From: Phytophthora quininea
Lineage: Eukaryota > Oomycota > Peronosporomycetes > Peronosporales > Peronosporaceae
Length of the DNA: 28,174 nucleotides
Assembly (NCBI GenBank): GCA_011947345.1
Contig: JAAVTG010000520.1
Span: 1-28,174 of the forward strand
Direction: 5' to 3'
Shown here piece by piece: positions 19,391-28,174 of this stretch. Under the pieces are notes generated by a model. That model did no database searches. It was not told the origin of the DNA and saw only the letters and a list, made by a program, of their open reading frames with translations. Every line of letters starts with the position of its first letter. The first letter of the stretch is position 1. A program made the translations under genes and the position numbers.

Positions 19391-19664
19391 TTCTCCGTGA
19401 AGTGCGTCCCATCTTCCAAGAATGCAGCGCGACCGCTCTCGGACATTGCCATCGCAAGTCCAGCACATTGGGCTTCGGGTTACAGCCAACAACCGCGCAT
19501 GCTCGCGGGTATTCTCTTGCTCGGACTGGTTGTTCGGCGTGCCGAGACTACCGGATGGCGACATCGACGCTGGGCGATCAGGGGCGCGTGCTGCTTGGCT
19601 GCGATTTTGTCAGAGAGCGCTGCATCATTTGCGTCAAAGCGATGAGGGTGGGGACCGAGTCTCG

Positions 19665-20596
19665 CCAGAACGTGTTGTACGTCTGCGAAGCGCGCTCGCG
19701 GTAGTACGAGGCCCGCTCGGACGATGAGAGCGGCAGCACGCTCTGGAACGCCGTCATCGCCAAGAAGACCGAGGCGATGTACACCATACCGACGTCCGAG
19801 TTCAGTCCGAGTACGAGTCGTAGCCGGCGTCAATGGACACAATGCCGAAGAGCAGCGCCAGGAACACGGCCATGACCAAATTGTACGTCAGCGTGCCCCA
19901 GAACATCATGAAGAAGCGGCCCACCACGAACAGCATCTGCGTCAGAGAGGTAGCAACACGCTTCTTGGCGAACTCTATCTCGGGGAGGTTGGGCGACGGC
20001 ACCGTCACACCCTCTTTGGCCATATCGGCATCCAGCACCTGGCGGTACGAGCTCTTGTAGAAGTAGTCTGAGCGGCGCCACTGTTCACGACAGCACCGAT
20101 GCAATCGAGCATTCAAGCGGCGGGGTTGTAGCCCTTCGGCAGCGGCGCCACATCACGCTTGAGCAGCAGCAAACTGTCGAACAGGTAAAAAACTCCGACG
20201 ACTGCTGGCGGATCGTGCAAATAATTATACGACCGGAATCGGCCACTTTCGGATGCCGTCCATGATCAGCTTAGCCGAGCGAGCATCCAACCCACTCGTC
20301 GCCTCGTCTAGGAAGACCACCGTCGGCTGAGCTGCCAGCTCCACACCGATCGTCAGACGCTGCATCTGCTTCACGGAGCTGCCGCGGATGATCTGGTCGG
20401 CGATATCCTCCAGACCGAGCAGCTCAATGAACTCGTCAACCGAGTCGTACTTCTTGGAGCCGGGGATCGACGCATCCTGACCGAGGAACGAGCTGAAGGC
20501 CAACGCCTCGCGAATGGTAGCAGCCTCCTAGTGCACGTCCAGCTGCTCACAGTAGCCCGTGCATCAACGGATGGCCAGGTCGTTGGCCGCGTAGAC
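19665..20596 (-). pseudogene. Fragment of a PDR-type (ABCG) ABC transporter, second nucleotide-binding domain and first membrane helices
   Basis: The frame begins AANDLAIRR and shows a TGA (20564-20566) and a TAG (20528-20530) before FLGQDASIPGSKKYDSVDEF. Next come the signature region SSVKQMQRLTIGVELA and Walker B VVFLDEATSGLDARSAK, where the usual P of LDEPTSGLD is Ala. Further on are VFYLFDSLLLLKR, PLPKGYNPA, the linker TVPSPNLPEIEFAKKRV, the helix FWGTLTYNLVMAVFLALLFG and SERASYYRERASQTYNTFW. An internal deletion falls between LLLLKR and PLPKGYN. Full PDR transporters have about 1,400 residues and export drugs or lipids from the plasma membrane; here about 300 codons remain. Both ends are abrupt, as expected for a captured or inserted fragment. 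Confidence 0.88.
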
Positions 20597-20908
20597 ACGG
20601 AGATGGAGTGGATCGTGTACGGTGTCATCTACACGGCGGCGATGTACGTTGTGTTCATGTTCCTGTCGTACTTGTCACTGGGTTACTTACCCGAAACAAC
20701 TTACACAAAACGAAAAAAATATAAATAATACCTTGAGATATTGACACACGCACACGCTGAACTTGAAAGCGCTGTCGCGATTACCATCTTGCCGTTGGGC
20801 CTGGTTGTTGGTGTTTAGCACGCCTGCTTGCGCCGCTTAAAACCTTCTCAGTCAGATTGTGTTTTACCATTTGCGCATTCAGCTTCCACTTGCACCGAAC
20901 GAACGCGG

Positions 20909-23064
20909 TTATGAATTTCGCAGTCGAGCAATAGTTTCACAGCTGAGGCATTCGAGACGAGCCTCTTCGTCGATTGCAGCTTGTGGGGTTGAGCCCAAGC
21001 AATTATATCGCTCGTCAGTGGAGAGAGTGCAGCAAAAGCAGCTCTGCTTGTTGCACGTGACACCAATAGGTTGGGCTGTTAGTTCTTGTTCGCGAAAGAG
21101 TTGCTAGACCGCCACTCTGTTACCACCATGCTATTCAAAGTCTCCCCTGCACCTTGTACACAGTGGAAGACACAGCGCACACTAGCGGGAACTGCTGAAT
21201 CCGAGTGGACAGGGAACGCGGTACACCGCCTACAACCCCAGCAAGGACGATATTGCACGCGCTGTAGCCTTCGCTGTCGAAGAACAGGGGAATATGTTTC
21301 GATCAACACTACCTAACATTGGACTGGCGCCCGGACCGCGATCAAGTCGAGCAAGTACTGCAGGAGGGGCAAACTGGGAACTTTCACCGTCATGTCCGCA
21401 ACACTGTCATGAACTAATCGAAATGTCGTGCCAGGTTGAAAGCAAATAGCTTCTAAACGACCAAGAGTCCCGTTCGCCACCATTTTTGCTGGTCGAATGT
21501 TTTGCGTGATTTGTATGGGCATGCCCACGATCAAGTCCACGTACGGAGCCATACGACCAAATTTGGAGTCCGGAAGCGCCATAATGTCTCGCACTTCGGC
21601 CGCGCGGAGCCCAGATAGCTTGCCCTTGAAGTTTGCTACAACACGAACTGGATACTCACCTTTCGGTAGTATCTTCGCTGCTGTTGAAATGTATAGGTTG
21701 TTGATTGACGTTCTTGTTGAGTTGTCCGGAGTCACGAAAGTGTCATAAATTTGTTGAGTAGCTACTTCCTGCATAGCATCCTCAGATTTCAGGACCCGCG
21801 AATTAATTATCTGTACAAATTCAGGAGTCCAGACTCAGGCGAGGCGCTAATGCTGGCACCCGTGACCCCATTCTGGGTTCCTCCTTGAAAGGCGAAAGAG
21901 TCGAATTGTAGATCAGTTCAGGCACTTTGCGAAAGCTGGGGTCGTGCCGAGTGTGTTGTTAGACGGCGCTGACTGGCAAAGCGGCGACACTCATTAGGGG
22001 GCGAACTCTAGAAGGGTTTCTATTGCAAATTCGAAAGAAGTGAACACCCCAATCGGAACCTCAATCTGATTCGCATCGATGAGGTTTCTAAGTTGAAAGC
22101 TGGAACTTCTTCATCATAGAAACCTCGCATTGCGAAGAAAGTTCGATGTTCCGTTTGCATGTTCACGTCGTTCTTTCGAATTTGCAGTAGCCTCCCTGGA
22201 GGAGAACCATTGATAAAGCCCTTCCAGAAGCGCCGTCTTCTACAACAGCTCGCCGGCTACCAGCTTTGGTGCCTGAATTTACAATTCGACTTTTCCTGTG
22301 CCTCCTTCACCCCCAGGAACATAAGAAGTTGGGTCGCGCAGTGCCGAAATTAGGTCTCGCCTGAATCATACGACTCCTGCAAGTCTCCATCTCATCAATA
22401 GAGCCTTTCCTATCACTTGAAAAGCCCAGTGTTGTCTCTCGTTGAGGGTGAATGCTGCGGAAGTATCTGAAACACTAGCAAAGTTCTTTACCACCTTAGG
22501 AGCATGCGATAAAGCTGTCGGAGGCTGCCAGGCCATGCTAGACCCAAGTAGAGAGCTATCCAGGAGCTCCACCACCTCTGTACAGTGGTCCGGCATTGTT
22601 GTTGGGGCAAGGCTCAAAGTCAATGCATTGTCAGTGTCAGCATCTTTTACCCACTTCCTCATAGAATGGATGGGCGGTAGTTCTGAAGTTGGCCATGCAG
22701 CAACCGGCCCCTGAGGCAATTTTTCAGCAACGCCCCGTAACATTTCTCGATCCTTAAAAAGGTCCATCATGTATGCAATTTTCCTGTCAGGGTTTGATGA
22801 CGTTGGGCAAGCAGCCGGATGCACTGACGAGCTCTCTAAGATGGCGTCAGGATCACCTTCTAGCTCCCACATCTGGAGTAGCCCTCTATTGTCCTCATCC
22901 TCTTCTAGCATGTCGACATCATCTAGATCGTCGGCAACAAACAGATCATCGTTATCGTCATTTGAGTCATCGTCAGAATCGACATCAAATGCACCCTGTT
23001 CAGCCGCAGCTGCTGCTTCTCTTCGTAGTTTTGCCCTCTCGAACCCGCTATAATAATCGGCCAT
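20909..23064 (-). pseudogene. Helitron PIF1-type helicase domain, element B, interrupted by a foldback
   Basis: It starts with an acidic linker (DDDSNDDNDDLF, about 22950), followed by FTLNERQHWAFQVIGKALL. After a single TGA near 22367 the same frame reaches Walker A (PGGEGGTGK, 22288-22314). The motif Ia to III region is then missing and replaced by an inverted-repeat segment (22005-22204). Homology resumes near 21900 and continues with INNLYISTAAKILPKGEYPV, GMPIQITQNIRPAKMVANGT, GETLNSMVVTEW and the final helices. The true stop is the TAA at 20909-20911 (C-L-S-C-E-T-I-A-R-L-R-N-S), which aligns with the ends of copies A and C. Cannot encode an active helicase. Confidence 0.88.
22005..22204. 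repeat. Foldback (near-palindromic) insertion in helicase B
   Basis: The segment folds back on itself. The block gcaaattcgaaagaa near 22024-22038 is matched inversely by ttctttcgaatttgc near 22173-22187. Further paired blocks follow inwards: gtgaac/gttcac, cggaac/gttccg, and gatgaggtttcta/tagaaacctcgcat. The arms are about 85 nt each with a short centre. It occupies the place where helicase motifs Ia-III should be. It may be a small MITE-like element or the product of a hairpin-mediated rearrangement; no target-site duplication was found. Confidence 0.75.
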
Positions 23065-23141
23065 GTTGTCTAAAATGGTTTGAGCAAATTCACTACACTG
23101 AGGTCTCCACTGCTCATAGGTATCGATCCACCTTTGTTCAT

Positions 23142-26100
23142 CTAAGTCTTCTGCACAACCAATGAGACGTCCAGGCCACGAAATGGCTTAAAGAGTACCA
23201 AGGCAAGCACCGCATACTTGCATTTCTTTTCTGTTGATGCTTCCCCTACCGTGTTGGGCATCCGAAAGTTTTGTACGACAGGGACAACCTCTTTGTATCG
23301 CTTCCCTAAACAGTGTGTTTTGCTTAGAGGGTGGCCGCAAGCAAAGCTTAGCCTACTACTCGAGGCTTGCTCGTACTTTTTCTGAAGTACCACATAGAAA
23401 ACTCGTACAGGTTCACCTCCTCAAGCTTCTTGGGTCGAAAAATGTAGTCGTCAAGATATGATACTGCATGAAAATTTGTTTTTTTGTGCGTCATCAGCAT
23501 CATTGACAAGGTTGCAGGAATACTCATCTGATCTCATTAGCTGTCGAATCACATCTCCAAGAGGCAATATCGTACACTTTGCGCTCGAGTAGCAACACGA
23601 TCCACGGTAAAGGTAGAGAGCTGCCAGAGGTCCTGCTATTTCCTGGCGGTTGGTCAAATTATAAATTAGCGCAGCGACGCGCTTTTGAGCCACAATGTGT
23701 TGATTAGGAACAGATGAATCAGCAGGAGTCGCTTCGATACTTTCGCGTATCTGTCGTCTCTTCAACGCGGCCACAACAACAGCCACTTGCGAATCTAATC
23801 GTTTTTGCTGCTTTGTTACATATTGACAGCAGTAGTGTATCCGCTCGGTAGCATCGCTGCCGCCTAGCAGGATCTGGACGTCGTGATTACATTTAAATGT
23901 AGTCATTATCTCGTAATTGAATCCATTCACAAATTCATGTCCGAGAGTTCTCTTTAGCTCTACACCAGACGATTTAAACGAGGTGGCGTCAAAGCGCGGG
24001 CGAGGAAATCGGTAGCGACAGAAAGAATCATTCGCTGTTACCACAGATTGCTTAAAGCAGCTCATCGTGTGGCACCAAAGATGCTGATTGACCAACACAA
24101 CCAGAACGGAAACCATGTAGTCAAGAGATTGCTTCGACAATCGAGCATCGGTGGTAAACGGTGGCAGTGCTTCAATTAATCTTGTCAATGCATCATTGCG
24201 GAACGGATCATCATCGGCTTTGCATAGAGCCATCTGCGCGTGGTTGGACTGCTCCAGCAGCTCCGAGGTCCCGTCGCGATACCATGTCTCGCTGCAAAAC
24301 TTGCATGAACTGACTCGCGATCACAAACGTTATTGACAGCGTGCTGCTTTGAGTGCCGGCATTTTATCTCCAGGCGAGCCTGATCCTCGATTTCGTGAGC
24401 AGATAGGTGGCGCTCCCATGCTGGCCAAAACTTTGGTCGAGCCTTTAGCAGAGCATTACGGATGAGATGCTGCGAACTGAATTGCGCACTGCAGCATCGA
24501 CACTCCGCTAACACTGGCTCCACTACATTACGCCTAAACCGAGCTTGCAAATGACGAGTTTGTACCTTCTTTCGGGCTTGGTCTGGAATTGGTAGGGCAA
24601 CGAGGTTGTCAAAGCTAGCACCACACTTAGAACAGCCGCATTCGTCAAGCGGAATAGGCAGATCATTTCGAACCACACTTTCGGCGTATAATGTCACGAG
24701 CTGGCAAAAGTCTTTGCCCAGGTGAGAATCCAATAGCTTTTCGGTAGCAACTGAGTTTTGAGGGCAGTTGTCTAGCCAGATAAGAAAATGAATGTATAGA
24801 GTACCCCGGCCCTGAGTTTCTACCATACCAAAGAAAGCCTTGACGTCCCCAAAGAGGCCGCGGAATGGTAGTCGTTTGTGAGTGGCAGGATCCATACCTA
24901 ATGCATATCGGATAAATGCATCAACTTGCCGAATGAAGAGGCGTGCCGAAGCAGAATCGTTCCCTCTGCTCGCCTCTCGTAGTTCTGATTTACTGGGTAG
25001 ACGAGCCTCCAGGATGTCAAAAAGTGTATCAAGGGATGAAATTCCCGTATACTGCGCCAACACCAAAGAGTTATCGGTGTTGGGGTCAACGTAACGAAGA
25101 GGGCCGGCTGTCCGAATCTAGCCTGATAGGCAAAAGCTTTGTGACGACACTGAGCTCGCTCAGCATTACTTCCCAGACGGAGCGAGTGCCTATTTCGACT
25201 GTCTTAAGAAATCGTTGGGCAACAGTATCCTCCGAAGATTTCCATGGTAAGCACCCGTGGCGCCGCCTCTCATTTTCGAGTAAGGCCTGGCCCAACTGTT
25301 CCGAACTGAGGTTTTCGTAGCCTTCCAGAAGATGTGGAAAGCGTTGGCAGCGTATGTGATTTTGGATGTACATGTTGCTCAACGAGATTCGATCGAACGC
25401 AACCAGTAAGAAAAGCTCATCTTCAGCAAATTGACGTCCGCTCAGCATGGTATAGTATTTAGCGCATTCTTGCACCGAAACACTAATCCGTCGGTGCTCT
25501 CCAGGACCTCCTCGGCCAAAAGGGAACATTGGAGCTAGCAGATCTCCAGAAATGTCATTTGCAATGTGATTAGATCTGCGGATCTCAAATTCACGTTCTC
25601 CACTTTCATTCGCTTTAGTCGCAGTCGGATTAGCGTGCTCTACAGCGGGTGTACCATCATCAGCTAAACCTATGCGCCGCTCAATCACCCTGCACTCGTT
25701 TTCTTCACCCACCACACGCCAAGCGTCAGATTCACCACGAACACTTTGTTGCTCTCCATTCATTTCATCATCTAATTTACCATCAGGATCGGGAATGTGC
25801 TCCACAAACACTTGCTCGACACGATCATCAGTAAATACACTCTTCATCACATATCCATCTTCCGATGCATCTGCGTACAAATGATTGCGTAACTTGTAAA
25901 ACCCAAACACATCTCGAACAGATTTGTTTCTGATTCGATGCAACTTGCGAACTTGCTCAACTTGTCCCGCGGTAAACTCGCCAACCATCACAACGCGATA
26001 CGAGGTCACGCCAGCTAGTGATCGCGGTAGCAACGAAATTGGAGGCCCCGGTGTTCAGTCAAACGCAATATGCAATGCGACCGTATGCATCGGTGGCGGC

Positions 26101-26984
26101 CACCCCGCATCACTCGAGTCAGGGCAACAACATTCGCCAGCTGTGTCATGAAACGTTCTGGCAGTGTTAAGTCTCGTAGATGCTCTGGAAGTCTCCTAAT
26201 GAAGAATCCATTCGCTATCGCAAATTTTGGTAGTTTTCCATGCTGAATAGCGTTGTCACACTCGTTGCACACCAAAACCACGAGCGTAGTAAATTATGCT
26301 CATTAGCGTAGGTCTGTATCGCTCGGGGGACCATAGCGCCAGGAAGCGTAGTTAGATGATCTGGAGGACGATACTGATTAATGAGCGCTTCAGGTAGTTT
26401 GGATGTGTCTACGTGCAGAGCTTTCGTCATCATCTTGAGATAATTAAGGTCAGTGTCATTCACTCTGCGCGATACGCAACGAAGTACCAGGCGGTCACAT
26501 GAAGCACACGCGCATTCATTTAGACCTTCTGGTCCGAGAGCCCGCTGCAGTTCCTTCATACAGTGTTCTCGCTCGCCAGAGCTAAGTTCGTTGTCAAATC
26601 TGCAAGCCTCGTTCTTGATATCTCTATCGCGCTTATATCGAAGCCGTTGTCGTCGAATACGAGTCGACTTTTCTTTCTCTCGTCAGCACCCTCATCGACG
26701 CCCTCCACCGTTGCCATCCCTTGGTCATCTTCCGCAGTAGCGGCCACAACTCCACCACCTTCACCGCCAACGCTAGTGACTGCTGCGCTAGCCAACTTGG
26801 CTCGATTCTTGAGCCGGAACCGACGCTGTCGAATGCGGTTCATCTCCTTCCGTCTCTCCTCCACCAATTGATCGATCCGTGTGGCATCGACATCGTCCTC
26901 TATTGTCATCACTTGAGCAGTCTCCACAGCAGAAGCCAAACCTCCAGAAATGTAGCGAGAGCAAAATAGATTCCCACTCAGCAC
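23142..26984 (-). pseudogene. Helitron Rep (HUH/Y2) domain, element B, frameshifted and with altered HUH motif
   Basis: From the N-terminus it shows a basic region (RRKEMNRIRQRRFRLKNRAK), a frameshift near 26690, and the Cys-containing block LQRALGPEGLNECACASC. The DUF6570-like stretch (GKLPKFAIANGFFIRRLPE) and LTLPERFMTQLANV follow. Rep motif 1 is FVTLTP, broken by a missing base near 25080. The HUH motif reads GRGTLYIHFLIW (24788-24796), so the first His is Tyr. The Tyr motif HYCCQYVTK keeps both tyrosines (codons 23832-23834 and 23820-23822) but has Gln for the Lys between them. At least five frame changes. The start is uncertain: the frame stays open upstream to about 27180 apart from one TGA at 27057-27059. 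Confidence 0.9.
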
Positions 26985-27059
26985 GTTCTCAACATTATCC
27001 CCACAAGCACCCTGCAGATATACTCGCTGTTGTTCGCCTCTCCATGCTTCAGCCTGTCA

Positions 27060-27221
27060 CTGTCGGTTTTCGTCCAGATGCTTTATGAGGTCACTTTCAC
27101 TGTCATCATTTGAGGGCCAGGCGTATAGCGAATGCTCGATACCACTAAACGGTAGTTTTCGGGAAATCTCGCGCTCTAATCGTTCGCATTAAGCAGTTCC
27201 CGTTCGTGTGCAGTTGCTTCT
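27060..27221. other. Junction between elements B and C
   Basis: On the minus strand the Rep B frame continues open here (ISRKLPFSGIEHSLYAW, then acidic residues) beyond one TGA, so part of it is probably the true N-terminus of Rep B. On the plus strand helicase C begins abruptly inside its domain at about 27222. The breakpoint between the two oppositely oriented elements therefore lies within roughly 27180-27222. Confidence 0.4.
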
Positions 27222-27488
27222 ACTGTATATAAGGTGCAAGGAGAGACACTGCAGAATATGGTTGTCACTGAATGGAAGGCCAAGACTGTCGTTGCAAATA
27301 AACGAGAGCAACCGTATTTATTGGTCTCAAAGGTAACTTCTCGGTTAGCATTTATGACACTCAGTCATATGACACTGGATATTATTCGCTGGACTCACCC
27401 GCCAGAAGAAACATTGGAGGAGGAGAAACGACTAGTAGAGATGAGCGAGCGGACTCTCAAGGTGTTCAAAGCCAAGTGTATGGCTTGA
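27222..27488 (+). pseudogene. C-terminal fragment of a third Helitron PIF1 helicase (element C)
   Basis: It reads KVQGETLQNMVVTEW, then REQPYLLVSKVTSRLAFMTL, DIIRWTHPPEE and a charged end finishing KAKCMA. This matches the last 85 residues of helicases A and B (motif VI region and C-terminal helices). The frame is undamaged, but everything N-terminal is missing from about 27222 leftwards, where element B begins in the opposite orientation. It converges on another oxygenase-like/C2H2 gene at the right edge of the window, as in elements A and B. Confidence 0.85.
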
Positions 27489-28055
27489 TCGATAAAGCGT
27501 ATGGGCCGGTAGCATCTCAATGCCGTTAAATCAAATGCGTTTCAATTCGATTAGTGGCATTACTTGTGGTCATGAGTATTTTTATAAGCTGACCGCCTGG
27601 TAAATAGTTGCCAATTGGCTCAATTTAGATAGCGAAAGCGTTCGTTAAGATCATCAATTGTGTCGTACATTTACTTTACCACAGGTGCTTCTACCATGGC
27701 GAGCCCTGCTCATTTCGACAACCAAAAGTTAAAGCCGTTAAGCACGCCACCGTTTGTACTCAGCGATTCGCACGGTCCACCTCAGATGTTAAAGTGTCAC
27801 TATAATGCTGTCAAAGACGTAGTGGAGTGTATTATGGTAACAGCAGTCGTCTCAAGAACGTCGAATTATTAGCGTGTTTTATCCTTATCCTCAAGAGAAA
27901 GAGAGTTGGAGCTAGCATGAACGCGGTAAATGAAGCTATACATGTTTCCACTCATTGTCAACGATGCAGGCACGTGGTGCCCAGAAGTGTGCCGACGCTG
28001 GTCTTGGTGTGATCGACGTTGCCGTTGTGTTGGTACAGCCGTCGTTGAGTGCGTG
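27489..28055. other. Spacer between helicase C and the convergent C2H2 gene
   Basis: No gene I can support. A 70-codon plus-strand frame (27660-27872) has no recognisable feature. The spacer is 0.57 kb, against 0.16 kb in element A and 4.1 kb in element B. Confidence 0.35.
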
Positions 28056-28174
28056 TTACCACGGCAGGATGCGTGGTGAGCGGTTGAAGTAAAAGCCGTG
28101 GTAATCGTTGAAGTAGTTTTGCAGAGCCTTTGGGGTGCTGGCGATGTAGGGACACTGCCAAACGTGGCAAACAA
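28056..28174 (-). pseudogene. C2H2-finger end of a third oxygenase-like gene (element C), cut by the window edge
   Basis: The minus strand from the window edge reads V-C-H-V-W-Q-C-P-Y-I-A-S-T, then P-K-A-L-Q-N-Y-F-N-D-Y-H and GFYFN, with a stop at 28056-28058. It aligns residue for residue with the C-terminal fingers of copies A and B (C-x4-C ... N-R-Y-H, then G/S-F/M-F-F). The first zinc-binding His is Tyr here (N-Y-F-N-D-Y-H), so this finger may not bind zinc. The oxygenase-like part would lie beyond the window. It is called a pseudogene only because of the lost ligand; the visible frame itself is open. Confidence 0.7.

Larger units (their letters stand above)
13024..26984 (-). mobile_element. 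Helitron-type element B with accessory cassette and inserted gene fragments
   Basis: Same gene order and orientation as element A: SANT-like (-), OB-like (-), oxygenase-like/C2H2 (+), helicase-Rep (-). It differs by a 4.1 kb stretch between 16748 and 20908 that holds an unknown ORF and fragments of two cellular genes, and by a foldback insertion in the helicase. The left limit is the end of the SANT gene, next to a truncated GH78 gene. The right limit is the outermost Rep-frame start; the open frame continues to about 27180 with one TGA. A CTAG with a weak upstream inverted repeat lies at 12986-12989 but does not prove a terminus. Confidence 0.6.

Noticed and set aside
19126..19704. A continuous 192-codon plus-strand ORF over the WrbA-like fragment
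   Set aside because: Only about 25 codons in the middle are in the WrbA frame; the rest is frameshifted WrbA or the antisense of the ABC transporter fragment, so it is not a real gene.

Overview
This looks like nuclear DNA of an oomycete, most likely a Phytophthora or a close Peronosporales relative. The evidence is an intronless histone H4-type gene, pieces of a PDR/ABCG transporter and a WrbA-like flavoprotein that resemble Phytophthora proteins as I remember them, a GH78 rhamnosidase-like fragment, very short introns (51-76 nt), and abundant decayed Helitron Rep/helicase genes next to SANT/Myb-like genes. I have run no database search; the assignment is from recognition only.

Layout. Element A (about 226-10129) holds, from left to right, a broken SANT/Myb-like gene (-), an intron-bearing gene with a possible OB fold (-), a broken gene coding a 2-oxoglutarate-oxygenase-like fold plus a C2H2 finger (+), and a heavily frameshifted Helitron Rep-helicase gene (-). 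A host-like island follows (about 10130-13000) with a short-tailed divergent histone H4 (-) and the C-terminal part of a GH78 enzyme (-) carrying two in-frame stops. Element B (13024-about 27180) repeats element A gene for gene, in the same order and orientation. Between its oxygenase-like gene and its helicase there is a 4.1 kb stretch holding an unknown serine-rich ORF, a piece of a WrbA-like quinone reductase gene and a piece of a PDR-type ABC transporter gene. Element C (about 27222-28174, cut by the window edge) is in the opposite orientation: the helicase C-terminus (+) faces the end of a third oxygenase/C2H2 gene (-).

Main point. In all three elements the Helitron helicase gene converges tail to tail on the same oxygenase-like/C2H2 gene. 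In the two elements visible far enough, OB-like and SANT-like genes follow in fixed order. This suggests an oomycete Helitron lineage with its own accessory gene cassette: a sequence-binding protein, a possible single-strand-binding protein, and a zinc finger fused to an apparently metal-less oxygenase fold. The copies are decayed by frameshifts, stops, a foldback insertion in helicase B and a His-to-Tyr change in the HUH motif of Rep B. What is visible is therefore the fossil of the system rather than a working copy; SANT gene B and the last two exons of OB-like gene A remain open.
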